Part shown: in pieces, positions 1 to 10,792 of the stretch
Layout of the letters: every line of letters starts with the position of its first letter
Position numbering within the stretch: the first letter of the stretch is position 1
Source: Gonocerus acuteangulatus
Taxonomy: Eukaryota; Arthropoda; Insecta; Hemiptera; Coreidae
Direction of reading: 5' to 3'
Length of the DNA stretch: 64,000 nt
Assembly (NCBI GenBank): GCA_946811695.1
Contig: OX328127.1
Coordinates: 46,978,982 to 47,042,981 of the forward strand
Translations under genes and position numbers: made by a program
The notes under the pieces: model-generated
What the model was told of the DNA's origin: nothing
The model's input: only the letters and a program-made list of their open reading frames with translations
Databases searched by the model: none

Positions 1-1254
1 CACGCCATTATAATAATTAATTTAAAAAAAAAGACTGGTGGAACCAAAATAATAACTGCTTCTGTTTTAATCTTTCCAAATTAGACTAGGGATATGAACG
101 GAACCGCGCTAAGATGATGCAGTCCTGCGAGACGGACTTTTTTTTCTTTTGTTACAATTACATTATTATTACAATACATACACCTTTTTACAGATTTAAT
201 TTCCCCCAAAAAAAGTTAAATAAATACTGGACAAATCGTCCAATATTTAGTAGCTAACTTGGAGTTCTAATACGCGATCAGCACTGTTTCGTGTCACGTT
301 AGAACAAGCCGATATATATAGTAAAACAACCTCTATAATAAAATGTAATACTCTTAAAAAATAAATAATAAAAGAATAAAAGATGATAAGGTTATAAATA
401 TGAAATAGAGAAACAGTAACTGCAATATATTTAAAATATGTTAATGGCTCTCGATGTAAGAGCTTAAAATGATCAGTATTGGTGCGGAAAGTTTTATAAC
501 AATTTGACGTTTAGACATTAACAATAAAAGAGTAAATTTTAAAATAAATAAATAAAATTACATAATAGCCAGAACAATTGCACAGACACAATAAAAAATA
601 GACGATTGCCCAGATAATGCTTATCCTATCCTAAAATCGGTGTAAAATAACAGACCTGTAAGAGCCCCTAGCCTAGCTTCAGTAGCGCTGCCTGGCGAGC
701 AGGACTAGAAGCTATGATCTGTGCTAGGAATGCAGGTTTGTGTGTCAAGGCACTCGGGCTGAGCTGTCATCTACCACTACATAATTGGACACCGCCCACC
801 TTGTTTGCTACTATTAATATGGTCAAATCTTCTTACAGATCAATTATAAGAGCATTTTATTCAGTACGTTTCTTAAATGAATACTTTTTTTTTATAACTT
901 TACAATTACTAAACAAATGTTACTCAACAATTAGCATCTGCAACAACCAACCATTCATTACTAAATTATAGCTGAGTATAATAAAACAGAAAACTGTGTC
1001 ATCTGCTAATGGCCTAATATGCGATTAGCTGATAACACGTCGCTTAACGAGCGATTTTCAACTAACTCATCACATTATTAGCTGCTTATGGCATTGCTGA
1101 TAAGACGCGCTTGTCTTACCTATATGGAGAAAAAGCTCCTTATTTCACCACAAAAGACCCAAATTTGATGAAATTCGAGCTAAAACCCTTTTAGTGCTTA
1201 CGGTTAATTATTATAAGAAATCCAAAAGTAATATAAGATTTAAGTACCACTACG
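1..1254. other. AT-rich non-coding stretch
   Basis: I see no gene, RNA gene or bounded repeat here. The stretch is strongly AT-rich except for roughly 660-800. The only long open frame, near 714-971, has no recognisable motif and looks accidental. Confidence 0.6.
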
Positions 1255-1363
1255 GCCAACGGCCATAGCCACGTTGAATACACCGGTTCCCGTAGATCAC
1301 CGAAGTTAAGCAACGTCGGGCTGGCCAGTACCTGAATGGGTGACCGACCACGTGCTGTTGGCA
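1255..1363 (+). promoter_or_regulatory. Internal type 1 pol III promoter (5S-derived)
   Basis: This is the 5S-like head of the SINE. The TFIIIA-binding internal control region is recognisable, with the AGTTAAGCAACGTCGGGC segment and the C-box. Whether it still drives transcription cannot be judged from sequence alone. Confidence 0.7.
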
Positions 1364-1423
1364 TTATAAAAGGGTGGCAACCTATAGATAGCCCGGCGCT
1401 AATGGCCAAGTTGTAGATGCGCC

Positions 1424-1425
<2 letters not shown>

Positions 1426-1490
<65 letters not shown>
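1426..1490 (+). repeat. Poly(A) tract, 65 nt
   Basis: An uninterrupted run of A forms the 3' end of the 5S-headed SINE. Its length suggests a young insertion or later slippage. Confidence 0.95.
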
Positions 1491-1492
<2 letters not shown>

Positions 1493-1499
1493 ACTAACG

Positions 1500-2220
1500 A
1501 AATTACACAAAGTTACTAAAACTTTTCTTGTCTGTTAATAAAATATTTTATTCTAACCCTTCCTTTACTCCAAACGTAACCACTACGGGAAACTGACTAT
1601 CCTTACTCCATCCACTTTCTCAACGTTCGCCCTAAGAAAATACTATAACCAATACGTTTCTCATTTTCTTAATTTATTTGAATAAAATACTCATTTTACT
1701 GTTCAATGCAATTTTAAACAAAAGCCAATCAATTAAAAAGTGAGTTAAACAGAGACAAAAGCACTTAAAAGAAGAAACAAACCACTACTTTCAGAGTTTT
1801 GTGCACTTATTTCTATTATTTCAGAACGTTTTTTGTAAAAACTTTAGTTTGCTTTCGAATCGTCGCTTTCCAACCGTTTTGGAGATATTTTACAAATGTT
1901 TATTAACATTACAGAAGTTAATAAACATTTGAAAAGAAGCCAAAGGAGGGCTTGAATCGCAAGGCCAAAATAGGGCATTTATAAATATATAAGCTTAAGG
2001 TTTTTTTTTAACCAGGAAGTATTTTTGTTAATGGTACGGCTTTTGGTTCCGTCAGCTTTCGTTAATGCAACAAGAAATACCGCTGGAGCCAAAAGCACTA
2101 CCAGGAACACATGTTATTAATTATTTTGCCGTTTTGATGATATTGGAAAACTGAAACATACATTATCCGTAATATATAATATATTAGTATATTTACCGCC
2201 GAAGCGAGTACATATACTCT
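1500..2220. other. AT-rich non-coding stretch
   Basis: No recognisable gene or bounded repeat. A short near-palindrome at about 1896-1930 (AAATGTTTATTAAC ... GTTAATAAACATTT) is the only local structure I noticed. Confidence 0.5.
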
Positions 2221-2391
2221 GGAGGCCCGGTGGCCGTGAGTGACAAAGTGTGACCACTTAACACTCTGCGCCAAAGGTCGTGGTTTCAATTCCCGCTATG
2301 GGGTGGTGGCTTTTCTTTAGAATAAAGTGAAGGCATCAGCCCTATCCTGGCTAAAAAAGGGTGGCAACCTATAGGTAACCCGTCCTAAAAT
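2221..2391 (+). mobile_element. tRNA-headed SINE, subfamily B
   Basis: The tRNA-like head has a good B-box (GGTTTCAATTCC, 2282-2293) and a diverged A-box region (GGTGGCCGTGAGTGAC). The body ends in AAAAAAGGGTGGCAACCTAT with a GTAACCCGTCC ending. Two minus-strand copies at 14596-14721 and 61961-62089 share the order GGTGGCCGTGA, B-box, TGGTGGCTTTT, CCTGGCT, tail. The tail core is the same module that ends the 5S-headed SINEs. Confidence 0.75.
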
Positions 2392-2606
2392 TCGTAGTTA
2401 ATAATAATGGATGGCAAAATTTAAATAAATTTAATAAATAATATATTATCACATGCCGAATCTCTAGATGGGTTACTTTTTTCATTTTTTAAGGCTCATC
2501 TGCATCTTAGTCCAGTCACCTAAGACATCGAGATCGCAAAAAAACGCGTAACGCTGATTTTTCGGGGTGTTGTTCGGGACCACCCCAGGAGTGTATAACC
2601 AATTTG

Positions 2607-2840
2607 TCAGCTTCTACCAGTGGTAACTGCACAACAGTCGAAAAACATTAAAAGTTTTGGAATTTTTTTTGTTTTTTGCTTATAGCTCCTTAACCGTGCA
2701 TCGTACAACAATTTGTATTCTTTGCTTTTTAAAAGAAGATAAAATTTAAAAACTTGTGGTGCAAAAACTAACTTTTTAGGTAGAATAACTTCCGAGATAC
2801 AGCTCTTCAATGTTTGGCTACTTTTCCCCTCAAAATGCAA
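2607..2840 (-). other. 77-codon open frame in left fold-back arm
   Basis: A 77-codon frame in the left arm has a mirror twin on the plus strand in the right arm (4877-5110), differing at one residue (V versus L). It is rich in K, L and F and has no recognised domain. Identity of the twins follows from arm identity, so coding function is not shown. It may be an accidental frame in an AT-rich repeat. Confidence 0.25.
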
Positions 2841-3664
2841 AATTTAACTATCAGGCGTGTTTGAGGGGATATGCAGGCCGGAATAATCATCTTACAAAGT
2901 ACTCTTGAGAATGAAAGTTATAGTAAATTTTATGAGCTTGAATTGAAGAGCAATTCGAAGTCTATAGGCCCAGCGTGTGACTAGTTATCTTTAAAAACCA
3001 AACAACGTCCTTGTTGGGACTGGCTGAGCCTGGCAATAGCACGAACCATTATAGCCTGTTTCAAACATTTTTTTTCTATGTTTTATTACCTTTTGACTGG
3101 GCTGGGGGGTGGAGAAAGGGGTAGATTGGGGGGGGGGGGGGGTCAAAACCCAACCATAACTAGTGGCGTAGGGTTCCCCGTGACCCACATTTTAAATTGA
3201 TTGTTTTGGGTAATGTAATTTAAAAAAATAATTATAAAGACTAATAGTTATTGAAATACTTGACGTTTATTAAAATAATAAAATACTTATCAAAATTACA
3301 TACAAATATCTTTAAAAAGAATAGTACGGAACTGAAGTTGAAGATGTGAAAATAAGAATATTTAGTTTTTATTTAATAAGGGGAAAAAAAAAACAAAAAA
3401 AAACTTAAGGCTTATATTAATTGTAAATAATGCAGTCTATAGGCCCAGTGGATGACTAGTTATCTTTAAAAGCCAAACGCCGTCCTTGTTTGGACTGGCT
3501 GAGCCTGGCGAATAGTAATGGGTAGTGATAAAATGGGGGGGGGTTTCAAAAATATCGAACAGTGGTATCATAAATTGCAACAGGCCGCTCAATAAGATTG
3601 TGGTACCACCGTCAATGTAATTACTGTAATATTTTAAATTTATTTTTTTCAACTCTTTATATCA

Positions 3665-4270
3665 TTAACCCTTAATTACTTGCCTTGGATCATATTGACC
3701 CGAAAGCATTTGTTTATTTGATCTTTGCCATTTAATTATTTCTAATTGTCAACCACTTCCATTGTTATCTCCTAGCATTTTGTCGACAATGGAGTTTGTC
3801 CAAGAGATCGAGAAATCTTAGGATGAAAAAAATAAACCAGCTATGATTACTTTTCTACAAAAGTACTTGATTGCAATTCTACTAAAGGAGGAATAGCCAC
3901 AAATAACCAAATATGTGCGAAATATAATGATGGGCGACGCACCAAGAGATGGGCTTAGTCTATATTTTTTCATTTGTTCCATCTCAGCACTAGAAACGCA
4001 TGTGTTGTTTTCAAAAACATTACTGGATTCTGGATAGGAGATTGGAAGAAGAGCTTTTTGAAAGGCTTAGGTCATCAGTTAGTCAAGAATTATGGCATCT
4101 CTAATTCTTTTTCTATGTAGGCATCTCAAACAATAGATTAAGATATGTATGGACAAGTAAAGATGAAGCAGGAGAATGAAGCAGAAAGAAAACGACGAGG
4201 TTTAGTTGTTCATTAAAGACAATAAATATTCTTCATTTTGTGACAAATGTGTGTGCAAAGAATATTGTTC
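3665..4270 (+). pseudogene. piggyBac-like transposase relic
   Basis: A TTAA at 3665-3668 is followed by CCCTTAATTACTTGCC and then TTGACCCG, which resembles the terminal repeat of piggyBac-family elements (TTAA target, CCC start, internal TTGACCC). Further right, the plus strand from 4016 reads FLKGLGHQLV, and after frame breaks a Cys-rich stretch near 4205-4280 (FCDKCVCKEYC). Both resemble the C-terminal part of piggyBac transposases, where a long helix precedes a cysteine-rich zinc-binding tail. The DDD catalytic core is absent and several stops interrupt the reading. I infer an internally deleted piggyBac copy lying in the loop of the fold-back element. Confidence 0.45.
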
Positions 4271-4876
4271 ACTTGTTCACAATTAATGTACGCCATAGGT
4301 TTTTTTTTATTTTTCGTTATTGAATAAAACTACTAATTTTGTAAACGTTCTCATTTTCACATCTTCAACTTCAATTCAGTACTACTATTCCTTTTAAAGA
4401 AATTTTGATAAGTATTGTATTATTTTAATAAGCGTCAAGTATTTCAATAACTATTAGTGTTTATAATTATTTTTTAAAATTACGTCACCCAAAACAATCA
4501 ATTTAAAATATGGGTCACAGGGAACCCGAACCCACTAGTTATGGTGGGGTTTTGACCCCCCAGTTCCCCACTACCACATACCCCCCCCCCCAATCTACCG
4601 CTTTCTCCACCCCCCAGCCCAATCAAAAATTAAAAAAACAGAAAAAAATGTTTGAAACGGGCTGTAATGGTTCATGCTATTGCCAGGCTCAGCCAGTCCC
4701 AACAAGGACGTTTTTTGGTTTTTTAAAGATAACTAGTCACCCACTGGGCCTATAGACTTCGAATTGCTCTTCAATTCAAGCTCATAAAATTTACTATAAC
4801 TTTCATTCTCAAGAGTACTTTGTAAGATGATTATTCCGGCCTGCATATCCCCTCAAACACGCCTGATAGTTAAATT

Positions 4877-5110
4877 TTGCATTTTGAGGGGAAAAGTAGC
4901 CAAACATTGAAGAGCTGTATCTCGGAAGTTATTCTACCTAAAAAGTTACTTTTTGCACCACAAGTTTTTAAATTTTATCTTCTTTTAAAAAGCAAAGAAT
5001 ACAAATTGTTGTACGATGCACGGTTAAGGAGCTATAAGCAAAAAACAAAAAAAATTCCAAAACTTTTAATGTTTTTCGACTGTTGTGCAGTTACCACAGG
5101 TAGAAGCTGA
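4877..5110 (+). other. 77-codon open frame in right fold-back arm
   Basis: This is the mirror twin of the frame at 2607-2840, with one residue different, and it reads outward in the same way from its arm. No domain is recognised. Most likely this is non-coding repeat sequence. Confidence 0.25.
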
Positions 5111-5219
5111 CAAATTGGTTATACACTCCTGGGGTGGTCCCGAACAACACCCCGAAAAATCAGCGTTACGCGTTTTTTTGCGACCTTTGCCTCTTTTTTT
5201 GTCTTAGGTGACTGGACTA

Positions 5220-5395
5220 TCTAGGCTATTAGCGCCGGTCAATCTGTAAGTGCTCACCCTTCCTATATAACCATCGTGGAGCAGAGAATGTTTTCAGCGA
5301 GCACATGATAAATAAAACCCAGCCTCCTTAAAAGCGGGGGTCGAACCCGCATCCTCTCACGTATAAATCCGACTCGCTGTCCACCCTACCATAGA
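5220..5395 (-). mobile_element. tRNA-headed SINE, subfamily A
   Basis: On the minus strand the order is a tRNA-like head with B-box GGGTTCGACCC (complement at 5337-5347), a body with TCTCTGCTCCACGATGGTT, and a 3' module ending in CCGGCGCTAATAGCCTAGAT. It abuts the right end of the fold-back element. The body matches copies at 24257-24420, 35627-35992 and 59299-59480. Confidence 0.75.
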
Positions 5396-6671
5396 TACTA
5401 GATAGATCTCTATTGTCTTTTATGGTATCGTGTCCTATTGCATGAGATCTTTTCATTTCAAGTATTATGGACAAATAAAATATAATATAAACTAATAGTG
5501 ATAAAAATACATTTTATACCCCTCCCTTCTCCAATAAACACGATTTTTCGAATTATAATAATATAGCTATGAACAAGTTTCCGTTTCTTCGACACATGAT
5601 AGTAGATCGTTCCATTGAGAAGTAGCTGTTAGAGGAGTAAAAATAAAGAAGAGCGAATGCCAGGTGAGAAGAGACCCGTAGAGCAGCGGAAAAGATGAGC
5701 AGGGAAAATTCTGGAGGGGGGAGGCTAGGACGGTCATTGACCGCACTCTGCACTGGCTGCTGGGTCCTTAGCAACCTGTTCGGCATAGTATATCCAATTT
5801 ACTCTAATCCAGGATCAAAATAAACAAATAGTCTTTCTTTTAAGATTTACAGTTTATTTTCAAATTACTTTGAACACATTAGATGAGTACAAGTGATTTT
5901 TTCTAAGCTGTATAACTAATAACAACCTTTCAAGGGATCAGCTAGCTAATCTGAGAAGTTCGCAAGATAATCTGGAAATATTTAAATGCCAACATCCACC
6001 TCTATTACCTCTGCAGAAATGGGAAAGACCCGTTTAAACAGACACCAATATGTCCTTACTGACAAAATAACTTGTATGTTACTGCAGATGGCATTCTGAT
6101 TCCCTTTACTGTAAGAAAAACTGCAGAATTCTGTCTTTCTGAATATTACATATGCTCACAGAATACAAAGTCATGTCTAACTGACTATTCCACACGAACT
6201 ACAAGAACTACTTGCTGAAGATAAACTGCATACAAAACTATTTGAAACCAACTAAATCGTATCAAACAAGTTAAATATTTACAAAATATTTAATTTATAT
6301 AATTATTAAATAATAATGTTAACACTATAAATTTAAATATTAAGCTTTAGTTTATACTTTTTATGGTATAGATTGTTATCCTAAAAGAATTTAATTTATT
6401 CATTTAATTTATCTTTTCTTTTTTCATGTTGTTTATTTCTTTTGCATTTCCGAAGTTACAAAAAGCCACCATGTTCTTGTACATCACATCTGTAAATGTG
6501 ATCAATTTTGGAGAAATAGAAGGGCTGATCGCCCTTCTTGAGGTGATCTGCATATAAAATATAATAATAAATAAAATAAAAACTAGGTTTAAATCCACTA
6601 TGGAAACATTATGTATTTCCTTAATTTTGAATCAGTACTACTTTTTTAGTAGTAAGTTTAGTGGCTTTCTT
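5396..6671. other. Non-coding stretch
   Basis: No gene recognised. A minus-strand frame around 5553-5786 lies in a slightly GC-richer patch but matches nothing I know. The remainder is AT-rich. Confidence 0.5.
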
Positions 6672-6770
6672 CTATTATTGTTGGCAACCTGTAGATAGCC
6701 TATAGCTGAATAATTGACAAGTCTTAAAAAAGTTTGAAGATACATGAGAATTAGAAAACGGTTCAGGTAT

Positions 6771-6821
<51 letters not shown>
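6672..6821. repeat. SINE tail fragment and 50-nt poly(T)
   Basis: GGCAACCTGTAGATAGCCT near 6683-6701 is a diverged copy of the shared SINE tail on the plus strand. It is followed by unrelated sequence and a run of 50 T (6772-6821). The T run would be the poly(A) tail of a minus-strand retroposon, but no head for it is recognisable. Confidence 0.5.
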
Positions 6822-6822
<1 letters not shown>

Positions 6823-6857
6823 TAATACTTCTACTCCAAACGTAATCAAAGTTGCTT

Positions 6858-6870
6858 AACATGGTTTTGA
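6858..6870. repeat. 13-bp TSD, left copy
   Basis: AACATGGTTTTGA here is repeated exactly at 7068-7080 and brackets the 5S-headed SINE copy 2. Confidence 0.9.
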
Positions 6871-7067
6871 GCCAACGGCCATAGCCACGTTGAATGCACC
6901 GGTTCCCGTAGATCACCGAAGATAAGCAACGTCGGGCGTGGCTAGAACCTGAATGGGTGACCGACCACATGCTGTTGCTATTATAAAAGGGCGGTAACCT
7001 ATAGATTGCCCGGCGTTAATAGCCCAAGTGTTGATACGCCGTTAAACACACAAAAAACGAAGAAAAA
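6871..7067 (+). mobile_element. 5S rRNA-headed SINE, copy 2
   Basis: The element starts exactly at the 5S +1 (GCCAACGGCC) and carries the same 5S deletion as copy 1. It has the C-box TGAATGGGTGACCG at 6950-6963, followed by the shared body (AACCTATAGATTGCCCGGCG, TAATAGCCC) and a short A-rich end. A perfect 13-bp duplication (6858-6870 and 7068-7080) defines both ends, so the unit is 197 bp. The junction at +1 argues for reverse transcription of a full-length 5S-promoted transcript. Between copies the body differs at several positions, so the copies are not recent duplicates of each other. Confidence 0.9.
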
Positions 7068-7080
7068 AACATGGTTTTGA
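7068..7080. repeat. 13-bp TSD, right copy
   Basis: This exact repeat of 6858-6870 marks the 3' end of the 5S-headed SINE. Confidence 0.9.
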
Positions 7081-8235
7081 TGGGTGTCATATGTTTAAAA
7101 AAAAGTATAAACTCTATCCAGATTTCGAACAGAAAATTCCCGTAATTTACACGTAATGCTTATTGGCACAAAACCGTAAGCGTTATGACTTTTTCATTCG
7201 AGTTCTACGGAGAAAAAGGTTTCTGTGGACGGATTATATTAGGTAACTAACTTGGCCGTTCTTTGTGCCTATTTGAATATTTTTGTTCCAAAATTCAACA
7301 AATATAACCGGGTTTTTCTATGACTATGGATTATGAAGCGTCAACATTTCTGGTCTGTAATTTTAAAGATTTTCCTTCAGCAGGGAGGAACCAGTCTAAA
7401 AGAAAGTAAAGTATTCCCCCCCAAAATATTAACAAGTTAAATAAAATTAAAATTGTTAATGTTAGTGTTTCTGTATGTAAATTACAATAATGTATTGTCA
7501 TTTACAGACTGCCGTCTGTCAGTAAGCAGGTTTTGTCAGAAGGAATTAGTACCTTGTATTGATAGTCGCTCTCTTTTCACAGTTACCTCTTTATTCAAAA
7601 TGGGTAGAAGTTTAACTGTCGCGAAGTAATTGGTGAGTTAATGTCTCAACAGTTCAACTTCTTCATATCCATTTATCTTCCACCTTTAGCTATTAGTTGT
7701 TAATATAATTATGATTTTGTTTGTATATTGCTTGTATTTTTTATGTATTTACACCAAGAAACCGAATCCATCGCTAAAAACATTTCTTTCTATCTAAATG
7801 TCAAACGAAATATTGTCCGCTCTAAGCTCACCCGTAGTTAATGGCAGACATTTGAAATTTTAGTCAGTATTTCTATGTATCTTTTCCTTAAAAGTTAACA
7901 TGAAAACAAAATAATCACAAGAAACCAAAGGTATACTTGCTTGAGTAGTTAGAAATGACAAAATTATCCCGCCATTGCTTTGCTGCGGATAGTACAAGTG
8001 GGAAGGAGAAGAAAACATTCGGTTCAGCCTACTATAAAAACTTGATTTAAATTAAATTGGAGCAAGTATTATTGAATGTAAGAACGTTTACGAAAAACAA
8101 GAAAGTGAGTTATTCGTTGTCTTAAAGTACTACTAATAAAGATAGAGTGAATAATTTTAAAATTAAAACAAATTAAATATTTACACTTCCTGACCGATCG
8201 GGCACACAAAACGTTCGCATGGATTCCTTATGTCG
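7081..8235. other. AT-rich non-coding stretch
   Basis: Nothing recognisable: no open frame with a known motif and no bounded repeat. Confidence 0.5.
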
Positions 8236-8385
8236 AAAGAAGGCCTACCAAAATATGCAAGATGTGATGAAATTTTGTCTATAAAACACATTATAGTCCA
8301 ATGCCACTCCTACAAAAAGAAATTAAACGAATTAACAATCCCTGCAAATATCAGCATTGCGGTAGGTAACAACAATTTCTAAAAC
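8236..8385 (+). pseudogene. I-clade LINE ORF2 C-terminal relic
   Basis: One plus-strand frame reads ARCDEILSIKHIIVQC, then a short open tail to a stop at about 8381. This parallels the C-terminal zinc motif of I-clade-type LINE ORF2 proteins, seen better preserved at 29,630 in this window (CTQCNTPLTIKHFLTEC). The first cysteine of the motif is lost, and the RNase H region upstream is not readable. It is an old 5'-truncated fragment. Confidence 0.55.
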
Positions 8386-9110
8386 AATTCCGATTTATAT
8401 AAAAATATATTAAGGAAAAATTCATATATAAAAACTAATATATATATAATATATACATATGAAAAATAATTAAAAATAAAATAAAATATAAATAAAAAAT
8501 GTATTCATTATAGTATATACATGATTTGATACAAATTATGGGATCCTTACATAATTTAAGAAAAAATTAATGAAGAAATAATGAGTGGAAAAAAGAGAAA
8601 ACGGTCATACAAAATGTACGAACACTACTACGTTATTATTACAGTTAACGAAACATAGGCGACAAGAAAAAATCGGCCAATTGCATTTTAGACATTGGTC
8701 CTAACAATCCAAACTATCCACATCTCTGTAATGATCTTTCTATATTCTCAAATAATCTTCTTACACCAGATAGTGAATCAGAGTAATTTTTCGTGAAATT
8801 TACCTAATAATTTTGCTAATTATTTTTGAAGTTATATTTTTTTTACACAACTATAACCTTTTTTTTAGAAAAACTAATAGCATTTTTACTATGGTGGAGA
8901 TGACATCTATATTGTCAAGTAATTGTAGAGAACCTTTGACTGTTGCGGTGCACAGGATAGCTTAGAGCGGAGGGTAAAAGCGTAAATAATCAGGTTTGAC
9001 CTACTAATAGTATGGAGGACATAAATGATCACCAGCGGCAGAACTTAAATAGTTTGCCTTTCATCTATCCATTGCCACACAACTAGCGATTCGGAGTCGT
9101 TAGTAAGTAC
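8386..9110. other. AT-rich non-coding stretch
   Basis: Includes a very AT-rich patch at 8390-8530. No gene recognised. Confidence 0.5.
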
Positions 9111-9435
9111 CTAACAACAGTTTAGGCTGGTTTTAACACTAAAACAGCAACAGGACATCGACAGATTCACGCACCATGGCGAACAGACAGGAGCGTAGGC
9201 TACAATAAAGGAATCGTGAGTGGAAACATAATATTGAATAAGACCAAATAAACAATTTATGAATAAAGAAACAATTCGCGAATAGCCTACAACCAAAAGG
9301 TGTAAAAGATGAGAAGTCGTCCTGTTTCGGCTGAGGATAGGTAATTTCCGGCTGGCTTTTTCGTACCTTATGACGGGACAACCTTGCCATTACTGTAATA
9401 CGACTCTTACTGTTATACACATTCTGACGGCTTGT
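9111..9435 (+). pseudogene. I-clade LINE ORF2 C-terminal relic
   Basis: With internal stops, the plus strand reads EVVLFRLRIGNFRLAFSYLM, then CHYCNTTLTVIHILTAC. This matches the order 'REEV-LRIG-HSYL-zinc motif' of the copy at 29,320-29,785. The upstream part (about 9140-9170) also corresponds to that copy, with a shared QQ/RQ-QDIDR-like stretch. The CX2C...HX4C zinc motif is intact, but several stops break the frame, including one directly before EVVLF. No TSD could be assigned. Confidence 0.65.
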
Positions 9436-9724
9436 TAACTTAGATATAATGCCATCTTACCACAAAACTACTCATTCACAGCATTTTTAATTTTTACATC
9501 AAACTACTGATCCCAATCCCGAAAAAGGAAATAATTTTATTGGTATGTAATTATTTAGTCGCCGTTTTATCGCTGTAACTGCTAGGGAATTAAAATAAAT
9601 AAATATAATATTACTACGCGAATGTGCTTTTAGCAAAATATAAGTCTAGTATCTATCTAGTGTAGTTTCTACACCTCTGAGTAAACCTCCATTCTATGGA
9701 ACTACATGGGTCCCTATTGTTTTA

Positions 9725-9739
9725 CTTATTATGTTTTTA
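9725..9739. repeat. 15-bp TSD, left copy
   Basis: CTTATTATGTTTTTA here recurs exactly at 11018-11032 and brackets the Penelope-like unit. Confidence 0.85.
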
Positions 9740-10140
9740 CGAAGTCAAGGAATGGTTGGGATTCGGATAGGAGAAAGAAAAGTCCGTCACGCAGAACCTG
9801 CATAACTAAGCACTACTTTCCTCAGAATTTGGGTAGTGTAGACTGCATCCAGAACAATTTGCTAAAAATATCCTACATAAATAAAATAAAAACATGGATA
9901 GTGCTCTTTTAATTGTGTAATGAGTAACTGTTCAAATATTAATTTTGTAATTAATTTGCTTCCAGAGTTATTTTTACACATGGTACCTACTACACTACTT
10001 AATAAATACAAAACACTTCATATTTTCGTCTTTTGATCTAACGCAGGAACAGGATACAGTCCCTCAAGTGGTAGAAAGCGCTCATTGCTGCGGCCTTGCG
10101 AACCTACGTCTGGCGGGCTAATTTTATTGAAATATATTAC

Positions 10141-10690
10141 AAAGTAAACCTCCCTTTCCGAAATACCGATTTAGCCCATTTTTACAACACTTCTTTCTCA
10201 TGAGTTACCCACGACGTATAGCGCGTTTCGACACAATACAGCAGAAATTACGACCGGTATGAGTATATTAGTAATTTGGGTCCGGAGTAAACCCCCCTCC
10301 TAATGAACCGATTTAGTTTATTTTTACAGCCCATTTTCCTCTGAAGATTACCACTACGAGTAGTGAGTTTCGTCAAAATATAACACAAATTACGGCTGGT
10401 AGTGGTGAATTGGTAGTGTGGGTCCGGATTAACCCCCCCCCCTCCTAATGAACCGATTTAGTTTATTTTTACATCTCACACTTCTCTCTAGATTACCACT
10501 ACGAATTCCAAGTTTCGTTGAAATATAACAAACATTACGGCTGGAGTGGTCAAATTAGGGTTTTGGGTTCGGGGTATACCCCCCCTTTCGGTGGACCGAT
10601 TTTGGTGGTTAACGAACTCGTTCAATCGTTTGCTAATTGAATGCTATATACCAAGTTTCGTGACGAAAAAACAAAAACTCTGGCCTGTAT
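10141..10690 (+). repeat. ~145-bp minisatellite, about 3.7 copies
   Basis: Units begin at about 10145, 10286, 10431 and 10574. Each carries a C-run, then ACCGATTTAG (or a variant), CCAAGTTTCG or a relative, AATATAACA and TACGGCTGG. Units differ by 10-20%. The last unit runs into a CA repeat and a (TA)n. The array lies wholly inside the TSD-bounded Penelope-like unit. Confidence 0.75.
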
Positions 10691-10703
10691 CGTGTTAACA
10701 GAC

Positions 10704-10705
10704 AG

Positions 10706-10789
<84 letters not shown>
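10704..10789. repeat. (CA)n followed by (TA)n microsatellite
   Basis: About 26 bp of CA repeats run straight into about 60 bp of TA repeats. Confidence 0.95.

Positions 10790-10792
<3 letters not shown>

Larger units (their letters stand above)
1255..1490 (+). mobile_element. 5S rRNA-headed SINE, copy 1
   Basis: The first ~109 bases (1255-1363) read as a 5S rRNA gene: it starts at the 5S +1 (GCCAACGGCCATA), and keeps the internal A-box/IE segment and the C-box (TGAATGGGTGACCG, 1333-1346). Relative to real 5S rRNA it lacks about a dozen bases after the C-box and has changes in the loop B region. A non-5S body follows (GGCAACCTATAGATAGCCCG, then GATGCGCCGT) and a 65-base poly(A). Flanks ACCACTACG (1246-1254) and ACCACTAACG (1490-1499) fit a short TSD. 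This is the architecture of a SINE3-type, 5S-promoted retroposon. A plain 5S pseudogene would not carry a body that recurs at 6980-7045 and in the tRNA-headed SINEs. Confidence 0.88.
2508..5219. mobile_element. Fold-back element with ~850-bp inverted arms
   Basis: The left arm (2508 to about 3355) and right arm (about 4350 to 5219) are reverse complements over ~850 bp, with small indels near the ends and in the G/C-run region. The extreme ends are TAGTCCAGTCACCTAAGAC and its complement. They are flanked by TCT (2505-2507 and 5220-5222), a possible 3-bp TSD; TA would also fit as a 2-bp TSD. The loop (about 3356-4349) contains a partial third copy of an arm segment (3434-3520) and piggyBac-like remnants. 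No transposase of its own is visible, so it is probably non-autonomous. The superfamily is unassigned. Confidence 0.8.

Noticed and set aside
1255..1363. Functional 5S rRNA gene
   Set aside because: It has an internal deletion and changed loop B, and is joined to a SINE body and poly(A); the same defects recur at 6871.
6638..6970. 110-codon minus-strand frame with a long lysine run
   Set aside because: It is created by the 50-nt poly(T) and the antisense of the 5S-headed SINE.
10141..10690. CRISPR-like repeat array
   Set aside because: The units are ~145 bp, contiguous and diverged, with no unique spacers. This is a minisatellite in a eukaryotic context.
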